Shown: positions 6,963-14,796 of the stretch, in pieces | Layout of the letters: every line of letters begins with the position of its first letter | How positions within the stretch are numbered: the first letter of the stretch is position 1 | Assembly: GCA_944392065.1 (NCBI GenBank) | Contig: CALXVO010000019.1 | Location: 1-14,796 of the forward strand | From: an uncultured Clostridia bacterium | GTDB lineage: Bacteria > Bacillota > Clostridia > TANB77 > CAG-508 | DNA length: 14,796 nt | Direction: 5' to 3' | Translations under genes and position numbers: made by a program | Notes under the pieces: model-generated | Databases searched by the model: none | Told to the model about the DNA's origin: nothing | Seen by the model: only the letters and a program-made list of their open reading frames with translations

Positions 6963-7895
6963 TTACTCTTCCATAATCTTTTCCACAATCGCACTACAAT
7001 CAATTTTATAATACTTTATTAACTCTTCTGCTTTTCCGCTTCTTCCAAAGCAATCTGGTATACCCATTCTTTCTACCTTCGTTGGATATTCCTCTGCTAA
7101 TACTTCACATACAGCAGTTCCAAGTCCACCAATTACATTATGGTCTTCCACAGTAATAATTCTTTTTGTTTCTTTGGCACATTTTACAATTAATTCCCTA
7201 TCGATTGGTTTTATTGTATGCATATCAATTACTCTAACATCTATTCCATTTTCTTTTAATATTTCTTGTGCTTTAAGTGCTTCTGATACGGTTACTCCTG
7301 TTGCTATAATGCTGGCATCAGTTCCATCTCCTATTTGAATTCCTTTACCTATTTCAAACTTATCTACAACATCATAAATTATAGGAGTTGCCATCCTACA
7401 TAATCTTAAATAGACTGGTCCTTTTATTTTTGCTATTTCTCTAACAGCCCATCTTGTTTGAATATCATCCGACGTACACATTACCGTCATATTTGGTAAA
7501 CCTCTCATCAAGCTTAAATCTTCTAGCATTTGGTGAGTTGCTCCATCTTCTCCTACTGTAATCCCAGCATGTGTCGCACAAATCTTTACATTTAATTGTG
7601 GATAGGCAATACTATTTCTAATTTGCTCATATGCTCTTCCAGCTGCAAAAACTGCAAATGTACTTGCGAATGGAATTTTTCCAAATGTAGAAAGTCCAGC
7701 AGCAATTCCCATTAGATTTTGTTCTGCAATTCCAACATTAATGAATCTGTCTGGAAATTTTTCTGCAAAAATCTCTGTTTTGGTTGCAGTAGATAAATCT
7801 GCATCCAATACTACAATTTCGTTATTTTCTTCTCCTAGTTTTGCAAGTTCTTCTCCATAGCTTTGCCTGGTAGCTATTTTTTTATCTAAATTCAT
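6963..7895 (-). CDS. transketolase, C-terminal subunit
   Basis: One half of a two-gene transketolase, which moves two-carbon ketol units between sugar phosphates in the non-oxidative pentose phosphate pathway. The 310 residues hold the pyrimidine-binding and C-terminal domains. GIAEQ (55-59) contains Glu58, expected to activate the thiamine diphosphate of the partner chain. ASTFAVFAAGRAYEQIR (78-94) and GEDGATHQ (115-122) are transketolase signatures, and SIIATGVTVSEAL marks the C-terminal domain. The length is normal for split C-terminal subunits. AGAAAGGAACGTGA precedes the ATG and matches the leader of the N-terminal gene. Split pairs are common in Clostridia, usually almost touching; here the gap is 127 bp. 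Dihydroxyacetone synthase or DXS-like enzymes are less likely given the motifs. Confidence 0.95.
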   Translation of the reverse strand: MNLDKKIATRQSYGEELAKLGEENNEIVVLDADLSTATKTEIFAEKFPDRFINVGIAEQNLMGIAAGLSTFGKIPFASTFAVFAAGRAYEQIRNSIAYPQLNVKICATHAGITVGEDGATHQMLEDLSLMRGLPNMTVMCTSDDIQTRWAVREIAKIKGPVYLRLCRMATPIIYDVVDKFEIGKGIQIGDGTDASIIATGVTVSEALKAQEILKENGIDVRVIDMHTIKPIDRELIVKCAKETKRIITVEDHNVIGGLGTAVCEVLAEEYPTKVERMGIPDCFGRSGKAEELIKYYKIDCSAIVEKIMEE

Positions 7896-7955
7896 TTTTT
7901 CACGTTCCTTTCTAAATTTCTAATTATTTTGTAATCAACTGTTATTATTCTTTTA

Positions 7956-8010
7956 GTCGGAGCAGTACATGTTTTAAGTTTATGTTGGAGTGCTTAAGGT
8001 GGTGACCGAC
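7956..8010 (-). other. nested inverted repeat between the two transketolase genes
   Basis: The spacer between the two transketolase subunits contains GTCGG (7956-7960) complementary to CCGAC (8006-8010). Inside this pair, TTAAG and CTTAA can also pair, and GGAG-containing near-repeats occur around 7959-7998. The stems are short, so this is a weak call. It could tune the ratio of the two subunits or be neutral spacer. Confidence 0.25.
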
Positions 8011-8022
8011 AAGCTCATATAT

Positions 8023-8859
8023 TTAAGAAAATATCATAGCATTGTCTAAATCGGCAATAGCCATATTATATTCCTCTTCACTTGGAGCCTTTCCATGCCA
8101 TCCGGCTTTATTCTCCATGAAAGAAACTCCTTTACCTTTTATAGTTTTTGCAATGATAATAGATGGTTTTCCTTTTGTTTGCTTTGCGGTAGTAATGGCA
8201 TCAATAATACTACTAATGTTGTGTCCATCAATATGGATAACATTAAATCCGAAACTCAAGAATTTTTCTGTAATATTATTCATTCCACCTACTTTATCAA
8301 TTTCTCCATCGATTTGTAAATTATTGTTGTCTAGGATAACGCATAAATTGTCCAATTTATTTTTACTTGCTGACATCGCGGCTTCCCAAATTTGCCCTTC
8401 TTCTATTTCTCCATCTCCTAGCAAACAATAAATTTTGCAACCTGCTTTATTCATTTTAGAGGCAATTGCCATTCCTACTGCAGCAGATAGACCTTGTCCT
8501 AAGGAACCTGTTGTCATGTCTACTCCTGGAACTTTATTCATATCTGGATGTCCCTGAAGATTACTTCCTATTTTTCGAAATGTTTTTAAATTTTCTTTTT
8601 CAAAATACCCCTTCTCTGCAAGAACGCTATATAATGCAGGAGAAGCATGTCCTTTGGAAAGAACTAGTCTATCTCTGTTGGGGTCATTTGGCTTTTCTTC
8701 ATCAATATTCATTTGATTAAAATAAAGTACCGTTAAAATATCTGCACAAGATAGTGATCCACCTGGATGACCAGATTTTGCACTATATACTTCCTCTATA
8801 ATACCTTTTCTCACTTGTACTGCTATTTTCTCAAGAGCAGTGACATCTGTAATTTTCAT
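8023..8859 (-). CDS. transketolase, N-terminal (thiamine diphosphate-binding) subunit
   Basis: This subunit supplies the diphosphate- and metal-binding domain of the split transketolase. In the 278 residues are GHPGG (30-34), SKGH (68-71), GHPD (103-106) and the thiamine diphosphate motif beginning GDGEIEEGQIWEAA (148-161) and ending near DNNN (177-180). These are the usual substrate and cofactor positions, so the subunit looks functional. It starts 30 bp after the UPF0182 stop codon and shares the AGAAAGGAACGTGA leader with the C-terminal subunit. Cotranscription with the membrane protein upstream and the C-terminal subunit downstream is likely. The reaction is known from the family; which pathway it mainly serves here is not visible. 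Confidence 0.95.
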   Translation of the reverse strand: MKITDVTALEKIAVQVRKGIIEEVYSAKSGHPGGSLSCADILTVLYFNQMNIDEEKPNDPNRDRLVLSKGHASPALYSVLAEKGYFEKENLKTFRKIGSNLQGHPDMNKVPGVDMTTGSLGQGLSAAVGMAIASKMNKAGCKIYCLLGDGEIEEGQIWEAAMSASKNKLDNLCVILDNNNLQIDGEIDKVGGMNNITEKFLSFGFNVIHIDGHNISSIIDAITTAKQTKGKPSIIIAKTIKGKGVSFMENKAGWHGKAPSEEEYNMAIADLDNAMIFS

Positions 8860-8889
8860 ATTATCTCACGTTCCTTTCTTTTTTTCTAT

Positions 8890-11784
8890 TTATTCCACAA
8901 CCTCATTCACAAGTTCATTTGTAACTTCATTACTGTCTATTATTTCATTACTAATAGCGTTATTTTCTTCTTGTTGTTCTTCATAAACTACTTCCAGTTG
9001 GTCAATTAAATCTTGTAAACTTTGGATGTCTTTTCCTATCATTTCAAAATTCATGTTTCCAGTAGATTCTTTTAAATTACCATTTGCTTTTATAATTGCC
9101 TCAACTAAATCTTCTACACTATCCGTATTTTCCACTTCGATATCTACTGCATATTTGGATACTAAGTTCTCAAGTGCTTCTGTTATACTGTTTCCAATTG
9201 CAAGCTTATTTCCAGAAGCTACAATTACCTTTTTTAATGTAGGGACAGAATCTTCTTCATTTATATATTGCTGAAATATTGGTTCTACATATAAAAGAGT
9301 ATTGTTAAGTGGAACTATTATCATATTTTTAGTAATTCTTGTTCCAGTAACATTTAATGCATCTAATTCACTTGAAATTTCTGAATCTTGGCTTATTTGA
9401 GTATCTAATTGCATTGGGCCTAGAATATTGCTGTCTGATGCAAACTTATATATCGAAAGTTTTGCTACACCTTCTTCATAAGTTCCAACCATATATGAAC
9501 TTATATTCTGTTTTGAATTAGGTGTAAATGGTAATACTAGTCCTAATTTGCTTTGATTAGAATCCGATGTTTTTACCATTGTATAGTATGGCTCTATATC
9601 TACTCCTGTTTTTGTAGTAGCAAGTCCTGTATTATGTGTAGCAATATCCCATACATCATTGCCTCTATATAATACATCTGGTTGTATATCATGGTATCTT
9701 TGTATTATGTCTGCCTGTATGCTATACAAAAATTCTGGATACACAAATTGACTACTTATATTGCTTGGTATTTCTTCATCTATAAATAAATCCGGATATA
9801 TCTTGGAGTACGCACTTGCTATTGGGTCAAATTGATCTGTTATATAAAATTTGATTGTTCCATCATATGCATCAATTAATACTTTTACAGAATTTCTTAT
9901 ATAATTTAATTCTAATTTATTTAAAGTATCTAGTTGTACTGTGGTTCTCTGTGAATATGGATAATTGTTTGATGTTGTATAAGCATCAAGTACCCATATT
10001 AGTTTTCCTTCATCATTTACAACCAAGTATGGCTCTTCATCATATAGCAAATATGGCATTAATGTTTTTGCCCTTTCTATTATATTTCTATTAATTAATA
10101 TTTTACTATCAGTATTAATATTGGCAGAAAGTGCTAGATTCAAATCACCTTCTTTTATTCCTAGTATAAGTCTATCAATAAAGTTTAGGCTCAACCCTGC
10201 ATCTCCATCATATACATTTTCTGCATTAATTGTGCTTGAAATTGGATAATCAAACTCTTTTCTATTATTGCTATTTGTAACTATATTGTTATTTGTTTGT
10301 AAACCGAAATAAATTCTAGGCTCACTAATTATAACACCATCCTCATTTGATGTGTTAAAGCTTTTTTGAATCTTTTCTAGGTTTCCATTTGAATCTGTTC
10401 CTGTTGCAGATGTTATAACAATACCATATCCATGAGTGTATTCATAAGTTTGATTATTATATGTTCCATTTGTTGTTGATATTTCTCTTGGGGATATATA
10501 TACTAATTGTTGTTTTCCATCATTTCTATAACTTGCTATTTTAGCCACATCATAGGTGTAATATCCTTTTTCAGTTTGAATTGTATTCAAATCCTTTAAT
10601 ACTGTATCTTCGTCTATTATTACAATATTGCTTACTGTGTCTTCTAAACTTCTTAAAGTCTCTTCAGTAATTGTTGCCCCTCCATTTTCAATTGTAAATA
10701 CATTAGTATTTATACCATATGCTTCTTTTGTATAATTTATATTATTTTGTATATTTTCCTTTTCCCTGTCCAATTCATTTGGTGTTACAAATATAAGCTG
10801 AAATACTGCCATTATTATTAGAAGTATAATTATATACACAGGAACTACTAATATCCATATTATAACATTTTTTGTTTTTCCTTTATTAAAATTCCTTATT
10901 GCCATAAATACAGATAATATAATGATTATTGGTATTATCGCATATCCCCATAATTTTATAGTAACATCCGTTACTCCTGCCCCATATATATAATATGTAG
11001 TGTCTTCTTGTAGATTTAAGAATTTATCAAATCCTATATCTTGAATTTTTACGAATACAAATAAAGCAAGGAAAATGGCTAGTATTTTAAGATTTGTAAA
11101 TAGTTGTTTTAGTAATTTGCTTTTCTTTAAAGTTTCTCTATCTACTCCATCAAAACACAAGTTAAATACTGCTATATAATATATAACTGTGTAAACTGTT
11201 AAGCCTACAATTATAAATATAGCATATAGTAAGATTGTTTCTATAAATGGTTTTTGAAACATAAAGTATCCTATATCTAGTCCGAAAACTGGGTCTAATT
11301 TTCCAAACAGTGTGCTGTTAGAAAACAACATATATTGGTTTAATATTAATTCTGTTGTAATAGCACTAACTACTATAGATATAATAAATGATATTGATTT
11401 GTTTGGAAGTTTTGGCATTATCTTCTTTTCTGACTCAAAAAATGGCTTTAAAGCTTTTTTTATCCTATTATTATTTATGTATATAATTAAAAATAGGATA
11501 ATAAAATTAATACCAAATGCTATCCCTGTATAGTTCACATTTTGCCAGAATATGCTTAAATACTCTTCTCCAATTTCTTGTATTTCTAGATATTCTCCCC
11601 TATAAACTACATATCCTACCACAGCTACGAGTACTATAAATAGCAGTACTATATACATTCTTGTTTTATTTTTTTTAGTCTTTTGTGAGTTTAATCGAGT
11701 TCTATTTTGTACATTAGTACTATCATTTTGATTATCCTTTATTGCATCTTTTTCTTCATTTGAGTTTATTCTTTCTTCACTCAT
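8890..11784 (-). CDS. UPF0182 family membrane protein
   Basis: A large membrane protein of uncharacterised family UPF0182, found in Clostridia, Actinobacteria and Cyanobacteria. The 964 residues begin with a polar cytoplasmic tail (1-40). Seven predicted helices follow (about 43-62, 85-104, 129-149, 183-206, 231-247, 279-296 and 306-331), then a very large extracytoplasmic region (about 335-925) and an acidic Glu/Asn/Val-rich tail. Family hallmarks are DPVFGLDIGYFMFQKPF (164-180), TPNELDRE (about 334-341) and TKEAYGI (352-358). No catalytic motif is recognisable. GGGAGG sits 5 nt before the ATG. It follows ftsY by 147 bp and precedes transketolase by 30 bp; this neighbourhood does not reveal its role. 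The family call is secure, the function unknown. Confidence 0.9.
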   Translation of the reverse strand: MSEERINSNEEKDAIKDNQNDSTNVQNRTRLNSQKTKKNKTRMYIVLLFIVLVAVVGYVVYRGEYLEIQEIGEEYLSIFWQNVNYTGIAFGINFIILFLIIYINNNRIKKALKPFFESEKKIMPKLPNKSISFIISIVVSAITTELILNQYMLFSNSTLFGKLDPVFGLDIGYFMFQKPFIETILLYAIFIIVGLTVYTVIYYIAVFNLCFDGVDRETLKKSKLLKQLFTNLKILAIFLALFVFVKIQDIGFDKFLNLQEDTTYYIYGAGVTDVTIKLWGYAIIPIIIILSVFMAIRNFNKGKTKNVIIWILVVPVYIIILLIIMAVFQLIFVTPNELDREKENIQNNINYTKEAYGINTNVFTIENGGATITEETLRSLEDTVSNIVIIDEDTVLKDLNTIQTEKGYYTYDVAKIASYRNDGKQQLVYISPREISTTNGTYNNQTYEYTHGYGIVITSATGTDSNGNLEKIQKSFNTSNEDGVIISEPRIYFGLQTNNNIVTNSNNRKEFDYPISSTINAENVYDGDAGLSLNFIDRLILGIKEGDLNLALSANINTDSKILINRNIIERAKTLMPYLLYDEEPYLVVNDEGKLIWVLDAYTTSNNYPYSQRTTVQLDTLNKLELNYIRNSVKVLIDAYDGTIKFYITDQFDPIASAYSKIYPDLFIDEEIPSNISSQFVYPEFLYSIQADIIQRYHDIQPDVLYRGNDVWDIATHNTGLATTKTGVDIEPYYTMVKTSDSNQSKLGLVLPFTPNSKQNISSYMVGTYEEGVAKLSIYKFASDSNILGPMQLDTQISQDSEISSELDALNVTGTRITKNMIIVPLNNTLLYVEPIFQQYINEEDSVPTLKKVIVASGNKLAIGNSITEALENLVSKYAVDIEVENTDSVEDLVEAIIKANGNLKESTGNMNFEMIGKDIQSLQDLIDQLEVVYEEQQEENNAISNEIIDSNEVTNELVNEVVE

Positions 11785-11813
11785 AGTATCCTCCCATTTT
11801 ATTACTATATAGA

Positions 11814-11831
11814 AAAAATCGTCAGATTTTT
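11814..11831 (-). terminator. weak AT-rich hairpin between ftsY and the UPF0182 gene
   Basis: A 7-bp stem (AAAAATC with GATTTTT) closes a GTCA/TGAC tetraloop. On the minus strand the right arm runs into TTTTTT. It could reduce readthrough from ftsY into the UPF0182 gene. The stem has only one G-C pair, so efficiency would be low. Confidence 0.3.
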
Positions 11832-11859
11832 ATATTTGCAAGGTTAAGTTTTCCTAAGC

Positions 11860-11931
11860 TGTGCATGTTTGCGAAGTAAAATGCACATATGAGTACCACA
11901 AAAGCTTTGCTTTCTGTAATGCATGCTTTGC
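11860..11931. other. hairpin and short repeats just after ftsY
   Basis: TGTGCAT (11860-11866) pairs with ATGCACA (11881-11887) around a 14-nt loop. GCTTTGC occurs twice (11904-11910 and 11925-11931), next to GCATG motifs. The segment begins at the ftsY stop and is more structured than ordinary spacer. It may form the 3' end of the ftsY message; there is no clear T-tract. Confidence 0.3.
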
Positions 11932-12837
11932 TTATATTAATGCCTTTACAAAATCTTCACTATTAAAAATCTCCATATCATCTATTTTTTCGCCTACTCC
12001 TATAAATTTAACCGGCATCTTATTTTCATTAACTATTCCTATTACTACTCCACCTTTAGCAGTACCATCTAGTTTGGTTAATATTAAGCCTGTTATATCT
12101 ACTGTTTCCTTAAAAGCCTTTACTTGACTTATTGCATTTTGTCCAGTTGTCGCATCAAGCACCATCAATACTTCTTTTGATGCCTCCGGAAGTTCTTTAT
12201 CTATAACCTTTTTAATTTTAACAAGTTCATCCATTAAATATTTTTTGTTATGAAGCCTTCCTGCTGTATCGCAAATTAATACATCTGCATCTTTTTCTTT
12301 TGTAACCTTTATAGCATCAAATACAACGGATGCAGGATCCACTCCCTCTTCTCTTTTTACTATTTCGCATCCTGCTCTATTTGCCCAAATTTCTAATTGC
12401 TCTACTGCTGCTGCTCTAAAAGTATCTGCAGCAGCTATTACTACTTTTTTTCCATCTTGTTTTAATCTGTTTGCCATTTTGCCAATCGATGTGGTCTTTC
12501 CTACGCCATTTACTCCAACGACTAATATAACTGATGGTTTAGTCTCTAAATGTAAGCTATTGTCCACGGAATCGAATATTTCCTTTATCTCTTCTCTCAA
12601 CGTTTGTTTTACAGCTTCTGCATCTTCTATTTTTTCTTTTTTAATTCTATCTCTTAAATTACTAATTATTTTAGTAGAAGTTTCCACTCCAACATCAGAC
12701 ATGATTAGTGCTTCTTCTAATTCCTCTAATAATTCTTCATCTACTTTTCTAAAATTACTAAAAACATTATTTATTTTTTCCTCGAATGAATTTTTTGTTT
12801 TACTTAATCCTTGTTTTAATTTATCAAAAAATCCCAT
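11932..12837 (-). CDS. ftsY: signal recognition particle receptor FtsY
   Basis: GTPase receptor that docks SRP-ribosome complexes at the membrane for co-translational insertion, working with Ffh. From MGFFDKLKQGL it has 301 residues. There is an amphipathic N-terminus, a four-helix N domain (about 20-95) and the G domain with GVNGVGKTT (108-116), the DTFRAAA insertion segment (138-144), DTAGRLHN (190-197) and TKLDG (254-258). VGEKIDDMEIFN near the end distinguishes FtsY from Ffh. The acidic A domain of E. coli is absent, as in most Gram-positives. An in-frame ATG 27 bp upstream exists, but a perfect AAGGAGG lies 5 nt before the ATG at 12837, which decides the start. Confidence 0.96.
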   Translation of the reverse strand: MGFFDKLKQGLSKTKNSFEEKINNVFSNFRKVDEELLEELEEALIMSDVGVETSTKIISNLRDRIKKEKIEDAEAVKQTLREEIKEIFDSVDNSLHLETKPSVILVVGVNGVGKTTSIGKMANRLKQDGKKVVIAAADTFRAAAVEQLEIWANRAGCEIVKREEGVDPASVVFDAIKVTKEKDADVLICDTAGRLHNKKYLMDELVKIKKVIDKELPEASKEVLMVLDATTGQNAISQVKAFKETVDITGLILTKLDGTAKGGVVIGIVNENKMPVKFIGVGEKIDDMEIFNSEDFVKALI

Positions 12838-12921
12838 GCAATCCTCCTTCATATGTTTTATCAAATTGATTCAAAATATGTATTAATCATAACAGTTTCT
12901 ATACATTATTTTACAAACAAT

Positions 12922-12950
12922 ATTATATTATTTTTAGGAAATTATGTCAA
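12922..12950 (-). promoter_or_regulatory. consensus promoter of ftsY
   Basis: On the minus strand a perfect TTGACA (12945-12950), a 17-nt spacer and a perfect TATAAT (12922-12927) lie about 85 bp before the ftsY start. It probably drives ftsY and, by readthrough, the UPF0182 and transketolase genes. It points away from the plus-strand promoter starting at 12984, so this is a divergent promoter region. Confidence 0.85.
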
Positions 12951-12983
12951 TGTTTATTTTTAGTTGGATTTTATGTAAAGTAC

Positions 12984-13012
12984 TTGATTTTTGTTCTTAA
13001 AACCTATATAAT
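12984..13012 (+). promoter_or_regulatory. promoter of the small membrane-protein gene
   Basis: TTGATT (12984-12989), a 17-nt spacer and TATAAT (13007-13012) stand 36 bp before the start codon. The -10 box is perfect and the spacing ideal. Only about 34 bp separate it from the divergent ftsY promoter. Confidence 0.75.
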
Positions 13013-13047
13013 ATTAATATAAAATTCCGAAATGGAGAAGTTGAAAA

Positions 13048-13251
13048 ATGATTTTACGGATCACTTGCTTGGTAGTAGCTCTCTTTTTACTTGGGGATGC
13101 TACACTTGAGGTGGCTTTGATGTATAAAAATGACAAAAGCCGCTTCTTACTTTTCGTGCTTATTGTATACATAAGCATGCTTGTAGTATTCGTTAGTGTG
13201 GCAATTTACTTGATAATATCCGGTAAATTGTCAAACACCGCTACTATGTAG
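13048..13251 (+). CDS. small two-helix membrane protein, family not recognised
   Basis: The 67-residue product has two strongly hydrophobic segments (about 2-24 and 32-58) joined by a charged loop YKNDKSR (26-32), and a short polar tail. It should be a small inner-membrane hairpin protein with no visible catalytic residues. GGAG sits 10 nt before the ATG. It has its own promoter and a perfect 15-bp terminator whose loop contains the stop codon, so it forms a single-gene transcription unit. It is the only real plus-strand gene here, and its G+C (about 40%) exceeds that of its neighbours. I cannot name it; holin, small toxin or small regulatory membrane peptide are open possibilities without specific support. 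Confidence 0.75.
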   Translation: MILRITCLVVALFLLGDATLEVALMYKNDKSRFLLFVLIVYISMLVVFVSVAIYLIISGKLSNTATM

Positions 13252-13535
13252 AATTCATAGTAGCGGTGTTTTTTAATTATTCCATCTGCCATTCCCATTC
13301 CAGCTCTTAATATTGGAACAAATGCATAATTGTCTTCATTTAGTTTTCCTATTGTTGTTTTTGCAATTGGTGTTTCTACTTCTTGTTCTTCTGTTACTGC
13401 ATCTTTCAGTGCTTCGTAACACAGAAACATTGCAATTTCACTAGCAAGTTCTCTAAATTCTTTTGTTCCAGTTTTTTTATTTCTCATAACTCCTACTTTG
13501 TGCTCAATAAGTGGGTGTTTTATTTCCTTTGTCAT
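13206..13535 (-). pseudogene. upp: truncated uracil phosphoribosyltransferase
   Basis: Upp makes UMP from uracil and PRPP and normally has about 209 residues. The first 87-88 residues here match the family well: HPLIEHKVGVMRNKKTGTKEF near the start and VPILRAGMGMADGII at about 73-87. Beyond that (left of 13272) the frame reads KHRYYEFYIVAV and on to a stop at 13206. This is only the antisense of the small gene's terminator and 3' end. The PRPP-binding ATGGS loop and the uracil-binding C-terminus are missing, so the product cannot be active. GAAAGGAG lies upstream and the start is 20 bp after the uraA stop, so it was originally a uraA-upp operon. Deletion, rearrangement or a mis-joined assembly could each explain the break. 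Confidence 0.88.
13234..13274 (+). terminator. perfect intrinsic terminator of the small gene
   Basis: AACACCGCTACTATG (13234-13248) and its exact complement (13256-13270) form a 15-bp stem with a 7-nt loop, followed by a T-run through 13274. The stop codon TAG lies in the loop. The T-run is also the point where recognisable upp sequence ends on the opposite strand. Confidence 0.93.
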
Positions 13536-13554
13536 CCTCTTTGCTCTCCTTTCA

Positions 13555-14796
13555 CTATACTTTTTCTTCTACTTTTTCTTCAACCAGAATTTTACTTTTT
13601 TCTTCTATCTGTTTGATATTTTCCTCTGTTTCTCTTTCATTTGGTAAAAATAAATTTATTAGAACTCCAACTATTGCCGCCAAACTCATTCCTGAAATTG
13701 TAACTGATATATCGCCACTAATAATTGAAATTGTTGCTCCTCCAAGCCCAAGTACTAGCATTGCCGATGCAACAACTACATTTTTAGTTTTTCCAAAATC
13801 TACTTTGTTTTCAATTAAAACTTTTAATCCATTAACAGAAATGAAGCCATAAAGAAGTAATGAAACTCCTCCAAGAACTGCATTTGGAATTGTTGATACC
13901 AAAGCGGTAAACTTACCTAAAAATCCTAGGCAGATTGCAAAAATTGCCGCCAAGCCAATTACCCATACTGATGCAACTTTGGTCATTCCAACAACGGACG
14001 TATTTTCACCATATGTTGTGTTTGCTGGTCCGCCTAATAATCCAGCAACAAAAGTTGCAATACCATCTCCTAATAATGTTTTATCTAATCCTGGTTCTTT
14101 TAATAAATCTTTTCCAATAATTGTGCTAAGTGCCATATGATCTCCTGTATGTTCAGCCATTGTTACTATTGCAATCGGTGCTATTGTAAGTATTGCCGAA
14201 AAGCTCGGAATGTAGTCTATAAATGGTATTATGAATTGTGGCATACTAAAAAACGCCGCCTCTGCCACTGGTGTAAAATCAACTAGTCCCACAAATATTG
14301 CTACGAGATATCCTGCTATTATTCCCAGTAAGAAAGGTATAATTTTTAGAAATCCCCTCCCTCTTACTGCTACAACTGCCGTTACTAAGAATGACACTGC
14401 TGCAACTAAAATCGATTTCCATTCAATTTCTGCTCCTGCCGCAAGTCCAACTTGCGAAATTGCTGATGGTGCGAGCCCTAAACCTATAATCATTATCATA
14501 GGTCCAATTACAACTGGTGGTAATAATTTATTTATCCAATTCTTTCCTATAAATCTTATAATAGTTGCAACTATTACATAAATAAGTCCTACCACCATAA
14601 TTCCCGTCAATGCCCCCGATATTCCACCTTTTAAATAAGCTGCTACAACAGGTGCGATAAATGCAAAGGAACTTCCTAAATATACTGGGGATTTACCTTT
14701 TGTGCATAAAATGTAAATTAAAGTTCCTATTCCTGATGTTGCTAATGCAACTGGTATTGTTAGTACCGTTTCTCCTGCTTGTGAATTTACTAGAAT
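13555..14796 (-). CDS. uraA: uracil permease (NCS2 family), 5' end outside the window
   Basis: Proton-coupled uracil importer of the nucleobase/cation symporter 2 family. The reading frame is open to the right edge, giving 413 visible residues plus stop, so the apparent ATG at 14610 is internal. Translation of the edge segment gives VNSQAGETVLTIPVALATSG and then SPVYLGSSFAFIAPVVAAYL, typical of UraA/PyrP. Further family marks are AEHTGDH, carrying the substrate-binding Glu, and GGPANTTYGENTSVVG. The remaining sequence is made of hydrophobic helices, followed by an unusually long charged tail ending VEEKVEEKV. It lies upstream of upp in the usual salvage order. Xanthine permease is possible but less likely given the motifs and the upp neighbour. 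Confidence 0.93.
   Translation of the reverse strand: MLVNSQAGETVLTIPVALATSGIGTLIYILCTKGKSPVYLGSSFAFIAPVVAAYLKGGISGALTGIMVVGLIYVIVATIIRFIGKNWINKLLPPVVIGPMIMIIGLGLAPSAISQVGLAAGAEIEWKSILVAAVSFLVTAVVAVRGRGFLKIIPFLLGIIAGYLVAIFVGLVDFTPVAEAAFFSMPQFIIPFIDYIPSFSAILTIAPIAIVTMAEHTGDHMALSTIIGKDLLKEPGLDKTLLGDGIATFVAGLLGGPANTTYGENTSVVGMTKVASVWVIGLAAIFAICLGFLGKFTALVSTIPNAVLGGVSLLLYGFISVNGLKVLIENKVDFGKTKNVVVASAMLVLGLGGATISIISGDISVTISGMSLAAIVGVLINLFLPNERETEENIKQIEEKSKILVEEKVEEKV

Noticed and set aside
12838..12864. Longer FtsY starting nine codons upstream
   Set aside because: The perfect AAGGAGG falls inside that extension and is placed exactly for the downstream ATG, and the extension is not typical of FtsY.
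13206..13271. A genuine alternative C-terminus for Upp
   Set aside because: These residues are only the antisense of the small gene's terminator and 3' end and lack any Upp motif.
13555..14610. Complete 351-residue permease starting at 14610
   Set aside because: The frame continues open to the window edge with clear UraA-like sequence, so the Met at 14610 is internal.

Overview
The window is AT-rich (roughly 30% G+C by eye). It looks like a chromosomal segment of a low-GC Bacillota, most likely a member of the Clostridia. The reasons are a transketolase split into two genes, an ftsE-ftsX-M23-M23-S41 cluster, a UPF0182 membrane protein, sigma-A-type promoters with 17-nt spacers, and strong AGGAGG-like ribosome sites. 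Nearly everything is on the minus strand, so transcription runs from right to left. The genus cannot be fixed from the sequence alone.

Layout in transcription order. At the right edge is a uracil permease (uraA, 5' end outside the window). It is followed by upp, which is cut off after about 87 of its usual ~209 codons. The upp fragment runs directly into the perfect terminator of a small plus-strand gene for a 67-residue two-helix membrane protein. Next comes ftsY with a near-perfect divergent promoter, then a 964-residue UPF0182 protein and the two transketolase subunits. An unrecognised 133-residue gene follows, with its own promoter, higher G+C and a complex hairpin region after its stop. 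A second promoter then drives ftsE-ftsX and two paralogous coiled-coil M23 proteins. An S41 (CtpA-like) protease follows, and the window ends on a tRNA-Val gene.

The left half is a coherent cell-division and wall-remodelling cluster. FtsEX is known in several phyla to switch on a coiled-coil M23 or NlpC/P60 peptidoglycan hydrolase outside the membrane (EnvC, PcsB, CwlO, RipC). Here it sits with two candidate partners and a CtpA-type protease.

The most notable unexplained structure is a ~240-bp, largely palindromic repeat. It is present as two direct copies (152-399 and 1717-1956) that bracket the S41 gene and carry inverted ends, with no coding capacity. Also notable are the upp truncation, the set of mutually exclusive hairpins at 6332-6454, and two compositionally distinct orphan genes. 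I did not find a clearly new multi-gene system. The strongest leads for something undescribed are the repeat family and the orphan gene with its structured 3' region.
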